Shown here: positions 11,637 to 22,956 of the stretch, piece after piece
How the letters are laid out: every line of letters begins with the position of its first letter
Position numbering within the stretch: position 1 is the stretch's first letter
Assembly: GCA_023105745.1 (NCBI GenBank)
Contig: JALGQZ010000013.1
Location: forward strand, 21,948,105 to 22,012,104
DNA: 64,000 nt
Origin: Austropuccinia psidii
Lineage: Eukaryota; Basidiomycota; Pucciniomycetes; Pucciniales; Sphaerophragmiaceae
Direction: 5' to 3'
Notes under the pieces: generated by a model
Seen by the model: the letters and a program-made list of their open reading frames with translations, nothing else
Database searches by the model: none
What the model was told of the DNA's origin: nothing
Program-made: the position numbers and the translations under genes

Positions 11637-13591
11637 TGTGAGCCTTGAGGTATATTTTACATACCCAAGTAGGCCACAATTAATATTGAAAAAAATTCTG
11701 AACTATGCAGAATCCATAACTCATGCATATATTCAAAATTAATCATTTTGTATTCTACAAAAGATATAAAACCTTTTTGTGAGTGAGCAAACCCATTGAT
11801 TCAAGGCAATATTTGGGTTCTACAAAAAATTCACCCAGGGTAGCTCCATAGATTGAATGTGCTTAAATTAACTCTATGAGGTGGTAATATAGAAAATAAT
11901 TCAACACCACATAAAAAATTGTGTATTTGTTTATTTGTATCAATTTAATGCCAAAATAATTGGAATGGGAGAAATACCATGTCACATAAACACTTGAATA
12001 GTGCTATGCATGTTTGTGGCACTAAATATTACTGTATTATTATATAAAGCCTTTATAGACCCATAGTGGGCATTCAGTCTTGAAGCCTGAATTACTATTT
12101 GTTACATGGAAATAGCTAATGGGGACAAAAGACATTAAAGGGAGCCGGGGTACCCAGATTATGATGCCTATGAGGAATGAATAGCTCTAAAGCTTGTATG
12201 CATGGCTGCCCATGCGCCAATTAGTCTATTAAAACCTTTTGGGAGCTTGGTTACCAAGATAAAGTCCCATTAAATAATGAGAAAATAGCAAATGAGCCGC
12301 TAATTTGATGTGACAAGAAGGTAATGAGAAACTCTGACTCCTGTAACCATTCCAATTATTTATTATTTTCCATGGATCAACCCTAATATGTTAATTATAA
12401 CCCTTTTGGTACTAGTATCCCTGAATTTACCTCATGGAAACCAGCTATTACTGTGTTATTTGCTCTTTTACGTAGAGATACGTTAAAAATTTAATTCTTA
12501 ATTGATATTTCTGAAACTTTCAGGAATAATATAAAAGGAGTTAATACATATAAAAATTGAAATAGCTATGATTTCATAATTCAAATTAAAAGTTTTACTT
12601 ACAGTCCATTTATGATGATTCCATCTGAAACACTGAATCTTCCTAAACTCACAGAAGATACAATCTGTGATGAAATTTCCAATAAAATTGATGAATTTAA
12701 GATTTTTTGTTTTAAAATAGAAAAATATTGAAAAATTTTACTCCTTTATTTATTAACCATAAGTGGGTTGGTAGTCATGTAAAATAAATTAATGAAGTAG
12801 TTCTAAAATCTTGCATGACAACAAGTTATGTAATAAATACTCCAAAGAGGATAACTGGCTTCTCACAAATTCTTTTGGCAGTTTTCCAAATGGCATGCCT
12901 TGATGGGCTTATTTTAGCTTAAAAGGGGCCTCCTTTTTTCTATTTTTCCAAATTTTCTTATAATTCAATTATATAATTAATACAAAAAAATAAGTATTAG
13001 TTAAATCACGAGTTTTGATTCTTTCAGAATTAATCAGATGGACATCAAGCTCAAGAAATTTACTTTTTGAATAGCTGTTAACTACTGAATTTCTGTATTA
13101 CTGTTATAAGTCCATTTTTATCCTTTAACTCCAAAATTAATCCCTCAAAACACCCTACCAATCCTTTTCAAGGTATCATTGTAGTATTAGTGGGTTTTTC
13201 ATCTTAATTCTTAAAGTTTATCTATAGTGTGTAGTCTCCTTCTAGAATTATAATATTAATCATTTGTGTAAAAGATGATTTCAAATAAAAATAGTTCCAT
13301 ATTATTATGAATACTTCTTGTGATTTATTTGGGTAGAAAATTATGGCTTACTATTATAAGCACTAGTAGTGTATAACAAGTAAAAGAAATCATTCAGAAA
13401 CTAATTATTTTTTTTCTATTTCAAAGAAAAGTCATAGGAATCTTGATCAATAGTAATACTATAAACATTTTCATAGACAAATATTAATTTTGGGGGCCTG
13501 GACATGATTTTAACCAAAGTATTGGACTTTAATCATATTTTAGACTTCATTCCCCTGTTCTCACAACTTAAATACCTACACAAATCTTACA
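11637..13591 (+). repeat. RT-3 5' LTR
   Basis: Begins TGTGAGCC at 11637. The end is uncertain because two primer-binding-like sequences follow each other. TTTGGGGGCCTGGACATGAT starts at 13489 and TTTTGGGGCCTGACCATGAT at 13592. The second directly follows CTTACA, the terminus of this LTR class, so 13591 is preferred. Confidence 0.7.
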
Positions 13592-13611
13592 TTTTGGGGC
13601 CTGACCATGAT
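13489..13611 (+). promoter_or_regulatory. RT-3 duplicated primer-binding-like sites
   Basis: Two TTTGGGG(G)CCTG(G/A)(A/C)CATGAT sequences 103 bp apart. Only the second is preceded by the typical LTR terminus CTTACA. Confidence 0.5.
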
Positions 13612-14318
13612 TTTGAACCTTGAACCCTTAATAAATATATTTTTAAGCTTTCAAATATATTCATTCAATAATTCTTTCTATCAATCTTGAATTGAAATTT
13701 TTCTACTTTTGAAATTGTCTCAAAAAGCTTTTTCATTGAGGAATTGGGATTAATTTTATATTAGTTTAAACATGGCTTTCTCACATTCAAAAACTTACAA
13801 AATTTCCCTTTGAGTAACTCTGAATTATATCTTGATTCAAAATCTTAAATTTTTTTATTTCTCTTTGAAAATGAATATTTTTCTCAATGTAAAAAAAAAT
13901 AATAAGCTTATATAAAATCTTAAAAAACATTTTAAAGCATAAAATGGTTTTTTTTATCATTTCTCTATAGTGTCTTTAATTAAATATACTTTAGCTTTTA
14001 ATAATCTCAGTAAGAGGTATATTATCAGTCCAGAGTCTTCAGAAAGCATAATATGAAGAGATTATTGAAGTTCCAATTTCTCAAAGAGGTACTTTATTTA
14101 AAGCAGAGTTGGCCAAACAGCCACCAAAAGGTGTGTGTTCTTTGTCTTTATTCGTAAATTTCTCTTTAATTGGCATGAAAATGGTGCATAGAATGAATGA
14201 AAGAAACTATTCAGTCCAACCATATGGATCTTGAAAAGGAAGAGGCAAGACCAGGGTCAGACCTTCCTCAAGAAAGACACATTTGGAGGATGGCAGAGTT
14301 GCCCCAAATTGCCCAAGG
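13612..14318 (+). other. RT-3 leader up to the RT-2 insertion
   Basis: AT-rich leader sequence. A short coding-looking stretch from the ATG at 14229 reads MDLEKEEARPGSDLPQERHI and would continue into the RT-3 sequence that resumes at 24464. It may be part of the decayed ORF X or gag start; the exact frame is not resolved. Confidence 0.4.
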
Positions 14319-15821
14319 TGTCAGGGTGAGTCTATGTAGTAGCTTAAAAATAGTAAATACAAGCTAGTACTATGACTGTGACACGTCAAAATAAATAAAA
14401 AAATGAAATCTTCAGGTCCTACTGCTACGTGGTAACAGTGGTGATGAGTCTATTGAGGACCTGGGTTGCAATGCTCTAATATCTTTGACTGTAAAGAAAC
14501 ACTACAATAATTATATTCTAATTATATCTTAAATAATTCTAAGGACACTACTGATGAATAACAGTCTTGTCACGTAAGAATAATGGTAAGGTAAGATAAG
14601 ATGATGGGTTTTCAAGGAAAAAACCCTCCTTTTTATATCTTCCAAGACTGTCAAGAGTCATTAACTCTTCACACGTCAGAGGAGTGAAACTTTTCACTCC
14701 AGTGGTCAGTCTGTGGTTCTAGATCCTCAATTCTGACGTCAATATAGACAGAATTGTGGTTTTGGAACCACAAATGATCATTCTGGATCAATACAGGGTG
14801 AAAAAACTTTTCACCTGCCACGTCAGCACTTGGATGACGTTGTTCTGGTGTCTGTATGATCAATATTGGTCATTCTGGGCGGGTTTAAGCTTTAAATAAC
14901 CATTATTTTAAGTATCAAGGCTGTACTGGTTGGTACAGGTTTGGTACAGACCAGTATTGGTCAAAATACTTCCAACCAAGATATCTCAGTCAGTTTTTGA
15001 GATATCAAGAAACTAAGAGCACAGAATTGAAGGGCTTAATGAGCTCTTCAATCTGGTATGCTTCATGTTTACCCTTCTTGCAAATAGCAAAAGTTATAAG
15101 GGTTTTAAGTTTTTGGATGTAATTTTGTACATCAGTATGAGGCTTCAAAAACTTCCATGCTAGATATCTTCTTCAATTTGGAAGATATCTGTATTCTGGT
15201 GATACAGCTTTGTAGGGCTTGATTAGCCCTACAGTTTGGTATATGAGACTGTACAGTTGTATGAGTGTATGCCAAAGATACAGGGGTTTGTTTATTTTCT
15301 TATTTTCAGAATATCTGTATTTTGGCTATTAAACCTTTGAACCAAGATCCCTCAGTCAATTTAATAGATACAGAGGTCTAAGGTGTCTCAAATTAAAGCT
15401 CTTGTTGAGATCTTGAATTTGGTTATACTTTTGTACAGTTTTGTACAAGCCCTCTTTGACTTTCAGGGGGACTTGGTTTTGAAAATGAGGTTATATGGTA
15501 TCTCCAGTTGTAGTGGTGTTACAACAACATGGATGATATCATTGTGTAGCACTCTATGTGAGCTTGTAGAAAAATACCATTTTGGTATAGGATAACTTAA
15601 ATATGCATAAGTTAGATGAGAGGTGAAAATAAGGGTTTTGACTTGTTTATTCTCCTCTAGGTTTCCTTATTCTGTTTGGATAAGGTTGGTGTTTAATATA
15701 AGAGGATTGTTTTCTCTTAATTATTACCTGTATTGACTATGTTTGTTCAATACTTGTCATACCATTATTTATGGTATGTTGGATGTCATGCTAGTGCTCT
15801 GTTTTGAGTCACAGGCTGACA
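14319..15821 (-). repeat. RT-2 3' LTR
   Basis: Begins TGTCAGCC at 15821 on the minus strand and ends CACCCTGACA at 14319. At the position where the 5' LTR has a new sense-strand ATG (near 23116), this copy reads CTCTAATATC and lacks it. Confidence 0.95.
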
Positions 15822-15837
15822 TACCCTCCCTCAAAAG
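15822..15837 (-). promoter_or_regulatory. RT-2 polypurine tract
   Basis: Minus-strand TTTTGAGGGAGGGTA directly precedes the 3' LTR start TGTCAGCC. Confidence 0.75.
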
Positions 15838-15845
15838 AAGGCTCA

Positions 15846-18713
15846 TCATTGATGAGACTCTTCAGCCCTCCTGGAGGCTCTGAATCTTCTGAGGTGTATT
15901 TGTCCATTTTGGATTTCTTTCTCAGTTAACCATTTGTCTTTATCTGCTGGTTGATTCTTAAATCTAACCAGGTATTGCCTGCTGTCTTTCCCATTGATTC
16001 TTATTTTCCTGGCTTTAATGATCTTTTTCACTGGTCCAGGTGAGTCATCTTCCTCTACCAATCTTTCATGGGTGACTGTCTTCTTCCTGTCAGGGAATTT
16101 CTCCTCATCTGTCTGGTGATAAGGTTTGACCAGGCTCACAGGGAAAACTGGGTGTTTCCTAGAGAACTCTTTGGTCAGGTTGACTTCTACTGCATTCTTT
16201 CCTATTAATTTAATAATGGTGAATGGTCCTATGAATGAGTCTCTCATCTTCTTGGGTCCTCTTAGGTTGTTGAAGTTGAGAGTTGAGATTAGAACTTGGT
16301 CTCCTTCTTTGAAATCAGGTTCTTGGTGACTTTTGTCATATCTCTGTTTGTTATATAATTTGGCTTCAGCCACACATTGCTCTGCTTTTTCACAGGCAGT
16401 CTTCCACATTGTGTGGAAGTCCTTAGCTGTGGGGTGTACTGAGAGGAGTTTCTTCTTCAAGTAGTCTACTGGGAGTAGTGGGTTCCATCCTTTCTCTAAT
16501 GTGGCAGGGGATTTTCCTGTCACTGAGTGTACACTTGTATTGTATGCCAATTGTACAGCTGGTAGGAGGGTTACCCAGTCATGGGTATATCCCTCATTGT
16601 CTTTATATTCCATGCCATATGCACAAAACCTTCTAATGATGTCTTCCAATGTTTGGATCATTCTTTCTGCTAGACCATCTGTTTGTGGATGGTAAGCTGT
16701 GGAGAATGCTAGTTTGGTTCCCAGCATCTCATATAGATTGGTCCAAAATTCTGATGTGAATTTAGGGTCTCTGTCAGTAATTATGATTCTTGGAACTCTA
16801 CAGTTAGCTATCACATTGTTCCAGAACAATATGGCTGTGTCCATTGCTGTGTCCTCTTTGTGACAGGGGAGACATCTGACACTCTTGCTGTACCTGTCTA
16901 CTACTACTAGGCATGCATTAAAGCTGTCCTTCCCTCCAGGGACCAGGCCTGTTACCCAATCCATGTTTATTATTTCCCAGGGGTGTTTGGGCTCTTCTAT
17001 ACTCTGGAGTAATCCATATCTTTTGCCATGACTTCTGTTGGCTTTCTGGCATCTGGTACAAGTGTTGATGTATTCACTCAAGTCTTGTTCCCACTTTGGC
17101 CACCAAGCTGTGCTAAAGACTCTTTCCTTAGTTCTCTCTTCACTCATATGTCCCATGTATGGGCAGTCATGGCATTCCTGTAGTATCAGGGAAATATGTT
17201 CTCTATTTATTATTACCAGGGCACTTGTGTGTTTTTCCCTATGGTATAGTAGATCATCTATCAGAAAATATCTATTCTCTCTGAAGTTTTTGAGCCATGG
17301 CTCTTCCAATTGGCTTTCTAGTTCAGGACTCCTGTACTTTTGTTTTAATAGTTGTATCAATATACTACACTGTTTGTGTTTATTGTATGATGATTGTACT
17401 ATGCTAAAGAACTCTGTGTTCAGATTAGAGGAGCTGATTCCCAGTATGGGTATCTCTTTGCTCTCTCCAAAGCTCTGTGCTGGGTTTGATGGATCATTCC
17501 CCAATGCCCAGTTTGATAGTTTGAAGTTCTTTCTCTTATCTATCTCCATGCATTGTATGGGTATTTTGGCCCCATTTTCTGGGTCATATGCTGGATTTTC
17601 TTGGTCATTTTTCAGTGGCCACCTGCTGAGGCCATCTGCATTAGTATGACTTTTCCCTTCTTTATAGATGATAGTCATATTCCCTCTATATTCTTGTATG
17701 GCTATTTGCCACCTAAGCATGTGTCTGTTTGTTGTCTTCATGTTCAACAGTGATTTGAGGGCTGTGCAATCAGTAAAAACTTCAAATACTGCTCCTTCTA
17801 AGTAGTAGTGGAGTTTCTCTAATGCCCATACCAAACAGAGACATTCTGTCTGAGTAGCTCCATATCTGGCTTCTGAGTCTTTCAGTTGTCTTGATATATA
17901 GCAAATTACCCCTTCTTTGGGTATTCCATCCACTAGTTGCCTCTGGTGTAGTGCTGCTCCTAGTCCTTGACTACATGCTGCATCTATATATAGTTTGAAT
18001 GGTAGTTCAAAATCAGGCATCATCAGGACAGGGGCATTGGTCAGTTCATGTTTGATCTTCTCAAATGCATCCCTTCTTTCTTTGGTGATTTCAAAGACTA
18101 CATCCTTTGAGCACAGTTTGTATAGACTAATAGTGATGTGTGCAAAGTTTTTTATGTGGCTTCTGTAGTAACTAGCAAAGCCCAAAAAAGATTGCATTTC
18201 CTTAATGTTCTTTGGTACTGGTTTCTTCAGTACTGCAGCAACTTTATTTTGGTCTATAGCTAGACTCAAACCTGAAACTTTGTGTCCTAGGGCTAGCAGT
18301 TCTTGCTGTCCAAAGTTACATTTTTTAAGAGATATCTTCATGTTGATTGGTGTACATTTTCCCAATATTTTATCAATTTTCCTCACATGGTCTTCCCATG
18401 TTTCTGAGTATATTATGATATCATCAATGTACACTACCATCCACCCTTCCATAATTTCATCTTGAAATATGGTATCAATCATCCTCTGAAAATGGGCTGG
18501 TGCATTCTTAATGCCAAATGGCATTCTAGTATATTCATATATGCCCATATGGCATATAATTCTCAGCAGGTTGATGGAATCTGGTTTCACCCCATTCTGG
18601 TGGAAACCTTTCATGCAATCCATTTTTGTAATGAACTTGGCTTTTGCTAGCTTATCTAGTGCATGTGGTATCCTTGGGATGGGGTACCTGTCTGCTTTGG
18701 TGTAATTATTCAA
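15846..18713 (-). CDS. RT-2 Pol: RT (from palm), RNase H, integrase, chromodomain
   Basis: 955 codons that continue the polyprotein after a one-base break near 18815. In order: RT palm and thumb ([20 protein letters not shown], catalytic [14 protein letters not shown] near residue 96, then the [18 protein letters not shown] connection); RNase H ([18 protein letters not shown] near 238, [15 protein letters not shown]); integrase zinc-binding domain (HREHISL...MGHMSEERT...CTRCQKA, about 505-575); integrase core with [19 protein letters not shown] and [10 protein letters not shown]; and a C-terminal chromodomain-like module ([20 protein letters not shown]). All catalytic residues I looked for are present. 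The protein would copy the RNA and integrate the DNA; the tail may steer integration to particular chromatin. Confidence 0.95.
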   Translation of the reverse strand: MNNYTKADRYPIPRIPHALDKLAKAKFITKMDCMKGFHQNGVKPDSINLLRIICHMGIYEYTRMPFGIKNAPAHFQRMIDTIFQDEIMEGWMVVYIDDIIIYSETWEDHVRKIDKILGKCTPINMKISLKKCNFGQQELLALGHKVSGLSLAIDQNKVAAVLKKPVPKNIKEMQSFLGFASYYRSHIKNFAHITISLYKLCSKDVVFEITKERRDAFEKIKHELTNAPVLMMPDFELPFKLYIDAACSQGLGAALHQRQLVDGIPKEGVICYISRQLKDSEARYGATQTECLCLVWALEKLHYYLEGAVFEVFTDCTALKSLLNMKTTNRHMLRWQIAIQEYRGNMTIIYKEGKSHTNADGLSRWPLKNDQENPAYDPENGAKIPIQCMEIDKRKNFKLSNWALGNDPSNPAQSFGESKEIPILGISSSNLNTEFFSIVQSSYNKHKQCSILIQLLKQKYRSPELESQLEEPWLKNFRENRYFLIDDLLYHREKHTSALVIINREHISLILQECHDCPYMGHMSEERTKERVFSTAWWPKWEQDLSEYINTCTRCQKANRSHGKRYGLLQSIEEPKHPWEIINMDWVTGLVPGGKDSFNACLVVVDRYSKSVRCLPCHKEDTAMDTAILFWNNVIANCRVPRIIITDRDPKFTSEFWTNLYEMLGTKLAFSTAYHPQTDGLAERMIQTLEDIIRRFCAYGMEYKDNEGYTHDWVTLLPAVQLAYNTSVHSVTGKSPATLEKGWNPLLPVDYLKKKLLSVHPTAKDFHTMWKTACEKAEQCVAEAKLYNKQRYDKSHQEPDFKEGDQVLISTLNFNNLRGPKKMRDSFIGPFTIIKLIGKNAVEVNLTKEFSRKHPVFPVSLVKPYHQTDEEKFPDRKKTVTHERLVEEDDSPGPVKKIIKARKIRINGKDSRQYLVRFKNQPADKDKWLTEKEIQNGQIHLRRFRASRRAEESHQ

Positions 18714-18792
18714 AGCCCTGAAGTCACCACATAGTCTGGATTTACCATCATGCCAAGTTATAAGGACTGGTGTAGTGACCTCTACTATCTCA

Positions 18793-21708
18793 TTATGTCC
18801 TATTTTTCTTATTACCCCCCATTTCTAGGAGTTCATTGATATGTTTCTCAATTTCTTTCCTAGTTTCCATGCTGGCTGGGTATGGTGGTCTCCTAAGCAT
18901 AGGTGGATATGGTCTTTCTGCATCTAGATATAAGTCTATATCATGTCCTTTGATTTTTCCTAGTGGTTCATCTCCTATTGCAAAAGCTTCTCTATGTTTT
19001 CTCAATACTTTCAGTAAGTTGAGTTTCATTTTACTGGTGAGTTGAGTGCCATATTGAGCTTCTTTGAATTCTTCCACTAGTTCTTTCAAGGTGTTATCAT
19101 TTGTTACATGATTTATGTCAAAGGAAAATTTTTTGTCTTTGTTTGTACCTATGGTAAGATATCTGTTTTTACTATTGCAAATATCCATGCCATACATTCT
19201 TTGGTACTCTGTACCTAGTAAGAATCCTTGTACATGTGCATTTTCCAGAACTACAAATTCAGGTTCCAGTCTGATGTTTCCTTTTTGGTGTGGGATAATT
19301 ATCTCTTTGATTATTGTCCCCAGTGAGTGCATTTTGCCTGATGCACTTTCAAAGTTTCTAGCTTTTGTTGGGATTATCTCTTCTTCCCATTTGGGGAAGT
19401 GTTGTTCCAAGTATTCTTTTGCCACTATGGAGCAACTTGCTCCTGTGTCAATGATCATTGGGTGTTTACAGTTCTCAATGTAAACTGTCAATTTTGTAGG
19501 TGTTTCATGAATGAATCCCATCCCTCTATTTGGGGTTACCAGGAATGTTTGTGCATTCTGTGTGTGCTTACAGAGCTCTTTGTCTGTTGTTATTTGTGGT
19601 ATTCCTGAATCCAATTCAATGTCTTGTATGTCAAGTGAACTTTCTTCATTGCATTCCACTATGTATTCTTCTATGGTATCAGGTTCACTTTGTGATTCTG
19701 CTCTCATACCATTTCCCATGCTGTCAGAATCAGATTTTTCACCTGTTTGTTCTTCTTCTGATTCTTCATCAATTGCATATATTTTCTTTTTTGGTTTTGT
19801 GCAATTGTTGGCATAGTGGTCTGGTGATCCACAGTTGTGGCACACATATTTCTTTTTTGGGGTTTCTTTCCCTTTTTCTTTGTTTGTCTCTTTAACTTCA
19901 GACCTCTTGTCTTTGAAGTTTGGTTTATAGGATGTGTACCTTCCTATGGAGGTTTTCTTTCTCACATCTTGTATGACATTTGCTATGTAATCAATGCTGC
20001 TGATGTTGTTGCATCTGCATTTGACTGCATGTTCTAGATCTCCTGGCAATTTTGTTAGGAGTTTATGGTTTCTCATTTCTATTGTCATATTGGGATCAAT
20101 AGCTTTTAGCCTCTTTGTTTGTTTGAGGCACCATTCACAAGGGTCTTTTTCTGTGGAGTATCTATCACTTTCAAAGGACATGGTCTTTTGCCAGATCCAA
20201 CTACCATTGCTATACTTTTGTATAATCTGGTTCCTCCACCATGGCCAGCTTTTCCTGCCATGTATTTCTTTCATCTCAGTATACCATATGTTTGCATGGC
20301 CTCTGAATGCTGTGTTAAGTCTTGTTGTGATCCAGTAGTCTGGTATCTTTGGGACATCAACAAAGAGTCCATCAATATAGTCAATGATCTCCATATGGTC
20401 ATATTCCCCAATTCCTGAGAACTTTGGCCAGTTTGTTACTTCTGGTAACTGTTTTAGTGCCTGTTTCTCTGAATAGTTGAGATTTTCCCCATCTTGGTAC
20501 ACTGACTCTGATCTTAACTTTGGAATCTGATATTCAGGTTCCTGGTCATAGTCTTTATCCTCTTCTTTCAATTTTGTAGAGGTAGTAGGCTGACCTTGTG
20601 TTGGAGGGTATTGATTGTCTTCCCTGTCATAGAGGTAATCAATTTCTTTTTCAAGGTTATCCTGCTGCTGCTGGATATTCCTCAGATCCCTCCTCACAGT
20701 TTGTTGTTCTTCTAGAATTGAATTCAACTGTCTGTTAGTTTTTTCAAATTCTGTCCAAATTTTGGCCAGATTTGTATTTAAGTCTTTAATGACTGTTGCT
20801 TGGAAAGCATTTTCTTCTTTCAATGTTTCCATTTCTGTCCTCATTTTTCCTGAGGTTTCATATGTCCAATCCATGAATTGGGCCAATTTGGTCCATGTGA
20901 ATTTGTTTTCAAACTCATGAGTGTGGATTGTAGTTTCAGTCATTAATTCTGGGTCTATTGAGTCAGAACTATCAAAACTATTTGTAGGTACAACTATTTC
21001 TTGCTTTTGTGTACTTCTTGGACTAAGTCCATCAGCTTTTTCATCAATGGGTCTGCTTCTTTCTTCCTCTGGTTGAAAGAAGTTTTGTTTTTCCCTTGGG
21101 CTCCTTTTCTCCTGTTGGAAACTACCTGGAAGGGTTGGGGAGCCTTGGATGAAGTTTCCTTTGGCTTGTAGGGCCTGGAACTGCTGGATTGTTGTGGGGA
21201 AGATGGGACTTCTCCTTCCATTTCTGGGGGTACCTGAATCTGACTGGGCTCTTCCTTGTGCCAAGATCTCTCTATGGCTTGTATGGCTGCCTGGTTCTCT
21301 TTGATTCTGGTTGCTCTTTCTTCTAAGAGTTTGAAATTCTTGTTGGGATTCCAACCTTGCATTTCTGTCATAAGTTCCATCCAAGCCATTTGCTTGAGAC
21401 AGATCTTCTGGGTTGTTATCCCCACTTCTGCCCATGATGCTGCCATAGTGAACATTTTGTTGTCCATGCTCCATGTGAAGAGGTCTCTCAGGAGTTTGTG
21501 TATTTGGAGGACCTGTTCTGCATCTGTCCAATCTCCTGGTTGGACTTCTGGGTTGAACTTGATTTGGAACAAGACCTTGGGCAGGAGTTCCCTGATGGTA
21601 AGTCCTTTGCTGGTCATTTGCTCCAGTTCTTCTTCCTCTGTGTCTTCTTGGCCAGTGTTCTGGTTGATTTCTTGGGAATCCAAGATCTCTAAGAAGTGGA
21701 GGTGTCAT
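18793..21708 (-). CDS. RT-2 Gag-protease-RT fingers (frameshifted at the end)
   Basis: 971 codons from the ATG at 21708, the first sense-strand ATG after the LTR. Residues 1 to about 240 are low in hydrophobics and overlap ORF X. A coiled-coil region follows (about 260-350), then the capsid ([19 protein letters not shown], near 425), a CCHC knuckle [14 protein letters not shown] near 625, a protease [12 protein letters not shown] near 750 and RT fingers ([13 protein letters not shown]). The frame ends just after LLEMG: a run of six G (18815-18820) holds one base more than is needed to continue into the Pol frame. The break lies inside RT between conserved residues, so it looks like an indel or sequencing error and not programmed frameshifting. 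Confidence 0.92.
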   Translation of the reverse strand: MTPPLLRDLGFPRNQPEHWPRRHRGRRTGANDQQRTYHQGTPAQGLVPNQVQPRSPTRRLDRCRTGPPNTQTPERPLHMEHGQQNVHYGSIMGRSGDNNPEDLSQANGLDGTYDRNARLESQQEFQTLRRKSNQNQREPGSHTSHREILAQGRAQSDSGTPRNGRRSPIFPTTIQQFQALQAKGNFIQGSPTLPGSFQQEKRSPREKQNFFQPEEERSRPIDEKADGLSPRSTQKQEIVVPTNSFDSSDSIDPELMTETTIHTHEFENKFTWTKLAQFMDWTYETSGKMRTEMETLKEENAFQATVIKDLNTNLAKIWTEFEKTNRQLNSILEEQQTVRRDLRNIQQQQDNLEKEIDYLYDREDNQYPPTQGQPTTSTKLKEEDKDYDQEPEYQIPKLRSESVYQDGENLNYSEKQALKQLPEVTNWPKFSGIGEYDHMEIIDYIDGLFVDVPKIPDYWITTRLNTAFRGHANIWYTEMKEIHGRKSWPWWRNQIIQKYSNGSWIWQKTMSFESDRYSTEKDPCEWCLKQTKRLKAIDPNMTIEMRNHKLLTKLPGDLEHAVKCRCNNISSIDYIANVIQDVRKKTSIGRYTSYKPNFKDKRSEVKETNKEKGKETPKKKYVCHNCGSPDHYANNCTKPKKKIYAIDEESEEEQTGEKSDSDSMGNGMRAESQSEPDTIEEYIVECNEESSLDIQDIELDSGIPQITTDKELCKHTQNAQTFLVTPNRGMGFIHETPTKLTVYIENCKHPMIIDTGASCSIVAKEYLEQHFPKWEEEIIPTKARNFESASGKMHSLGTIIKEIIIPHQKGNIRLEPEFVVLENAHVQGFLLGTEYQRMYGMDICNSKNRYLTIGTNKDKKFSFDINHVTNDNTLKELVEEFKEAQYGTQLTSKMKLNLLKVLRKHREAFAIGDEPLGKIKGHDIDLYLDAERPYPPMLRRPPYPASMETRKEIEKHINELLEMGGNKKNRT
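20994..21688 (-). CDS. RT-2 ORF X, second exon, overlapping gag
   Basis: An uninterrupted frame overlapping gag. With the exon at 21770-22081 it forms a 335-codon protein when the 81-nt intron is removed. It has the features of a folded protein: an acidic start, a Trp/Leu-rich helical region ([20 protein letters not shown]), [20 protein letters not shown], a Ser/Pro linker, and a basic tail ending [20 protein letters not shown]-4 shares the landmarks GWNP, a Lys/Glu helix, a Ser/Pro/Gln linker and a terminal amphipathic helix. Function is unknown; a Gag-related or accessory role is only a guess. Confidence 0.75.
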
Positions 21709-21769
21709 GTTAACAATGTTAAAAAATGACAGACAATAAAAAATGTTGTATTCTTCAAGGTTTATTTAC
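21689..21769 (-). other. RT-2 81-nt intron containing the gag ATG
   Basis: Minus-strand donor GTAAAT at 21769 and acceptor CTTAG ending at 21689. Splicing joins GGACCTGCTAAAG to AGATCTTGG and stays in frame (GPAK then [10 protein letters not shown]). Unspliced, the exon frame stops three codons into the intron at TAA. The gag-pol ATG at 21708-21706 is inside the intron. Confidence 0.75.
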
Positions 21770-22081
21770 CTTTAGCAGGCCCTTGTACAAATTTATGGTC
21801 TATACTCTTTGGCAATTTGCCTTTAGAGTTTACAACTGGGTTGATAACAGTGATTTTCTGATTCTCAATCTGTTTTGGTGATCCAACTGGTTTTGTTGGA
21901 GCTTTTCTGGGTTTTTTGGCCCTTGGCACGGCTATTGGTGTCCAATCTTTTGAGTTGATTGTCACTTCACTGTGTCTTTTCTGTTTGCCCTTGGTTTTTG
22001 GCAGCACCTCTCTGTCTTCTGAGGCTGTCACAGATGGATTTCCTTGTGACTGGGTTTCTAGTGGAATATAGTCTTTTTCCA
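21770..22081 (-). CDS. RT-2 ORF X, first coding exon
   Basis: 312 nt starting TGGAAAAAGAC directly after an AG acceptor. Joined to a leader exon ending in A (donor ACTAACA/GTAAGT at 22862-22861) it would begin ATG GAA AAA GAC, a start codon created by splicing. The exon has no ATG in any sense frame. It encodes a hydrophilic, Lys-rich segment (RAKKPRKAPTKPVGSPKQIE) and ends VQGPAK at the next donor. The 780-nt leader intron is long for a fungus but has consensus ends. Confidence 0.7.
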
Positions 22082-22936
22082 CTATTCAGAAAAGATATTT
22101 CAGATTGTATATCAGTATTTTATGATAAAACAAAATGATTATATTCAATTCTACTGTTATTTTTCAAAATTTTTGAGGTTTTTTTTTCTTTTTTCTTTTT
22201 TTTTTTCTTTATGTTTTTTTTTATTGTTTTTATGTGTTTTTATTGAAAAATAACAGTTTTTGAGTTTTTCACTTATGTTTTATAAGTGAAAACTGTAATA
22301 TCCAAGTGTTTTGTGAATGATTCACTTGGATATTATTGTGTTTTTATATAAACACGTCAAATTTATTAAATTATAATAAATTTGATTTGTTATTATAAAT
22401 ATTATAAATAATATTTATTATAACCCTTGATATTGATTAAAAATATAAATTAATTACAAGTTTTCACGTCAATTTGAGTGATATCTTGTTTTAAAGGAAA
22501 TATTTAATTAAAATATTCCTTATAAATAATAAAAAATTATTTTATTATTTAATATGTATTAATTATTTATTAATAAATTGTTTCTATATTAATTTTCACG
22601 CACTTTGGTGAAAAATAATAGTAAAATGAATAATATACTGTTTGTATATTTTTATTATTATTGAAATTTGAATAATACTGTTGTATTATTATCAAATTAC
22701 GTGGAAATTATTGCAATATAATAAAAAAGAGGATATGTACTCTTACTCTCCACAAAAAATATTTATAATATATATTTTTTGGAGGAAAAATTTGTATATA
22801 TAGTATATGATTCTAAAAGAAAATAATGATAAAGATGAAAAAACTTCAAACTTTTACTTACTGTTAGTAAAATATCTTTTAAATGACTGAATTTTACGCC
22901 TAATTCAGTTCAAACACGTCCAATAAGGTTGAAAAA
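22082..22936 (-). promoter_or_regulatory. RT-2 ATG-free leader
   Basis: Between the primer-binding site and the ORF X exon the sense strand has no ATG, although CAT is frequent and the sequence is very AT-rich. It contains a consensus donor (GTAAGT at 22861-22856) and an AG acceptor at 22083-22082. Sparse CpGs occur mostly as ACG(T/C). No small open frame of note begins here. Confidence 0.75.
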
Positions 22937-22956
22937 CCACGGCCAGGCCCCCAAAA
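22937..22956 (-). promoter_or_regulatory. RT-2 primer-binding-site-like sequence
   Basis: Minus-strand TTTTGGGGGCCTGGCCGTGG directly after the 5' LTR. It shares the TGGGGGCCTGGCCGTG core with RT-4. Its complement ends in CCA as a tRNA 3' end does; the tRNA is not identified. Confidence 0.7.

Noticed and set aside
14669..14863. 64-codon frame repeated almost identically at 23306-23500
   Set aside because: Both are inside the two LTRs of RT-2, so the repetition comes from the LTR.
17038..17649. 203-codon plus-strand frame inside RT-2
   Set aside because: Antisense shadow of pol; no independent protein features.
18793..18840. Programmed ribosomal frameshift between RT-2 Gag and Pol
   Set aside because: The break is inside the RT fingers at a G6 run, not at a gag-pol boundary, and RT-4 is in frame at this point.
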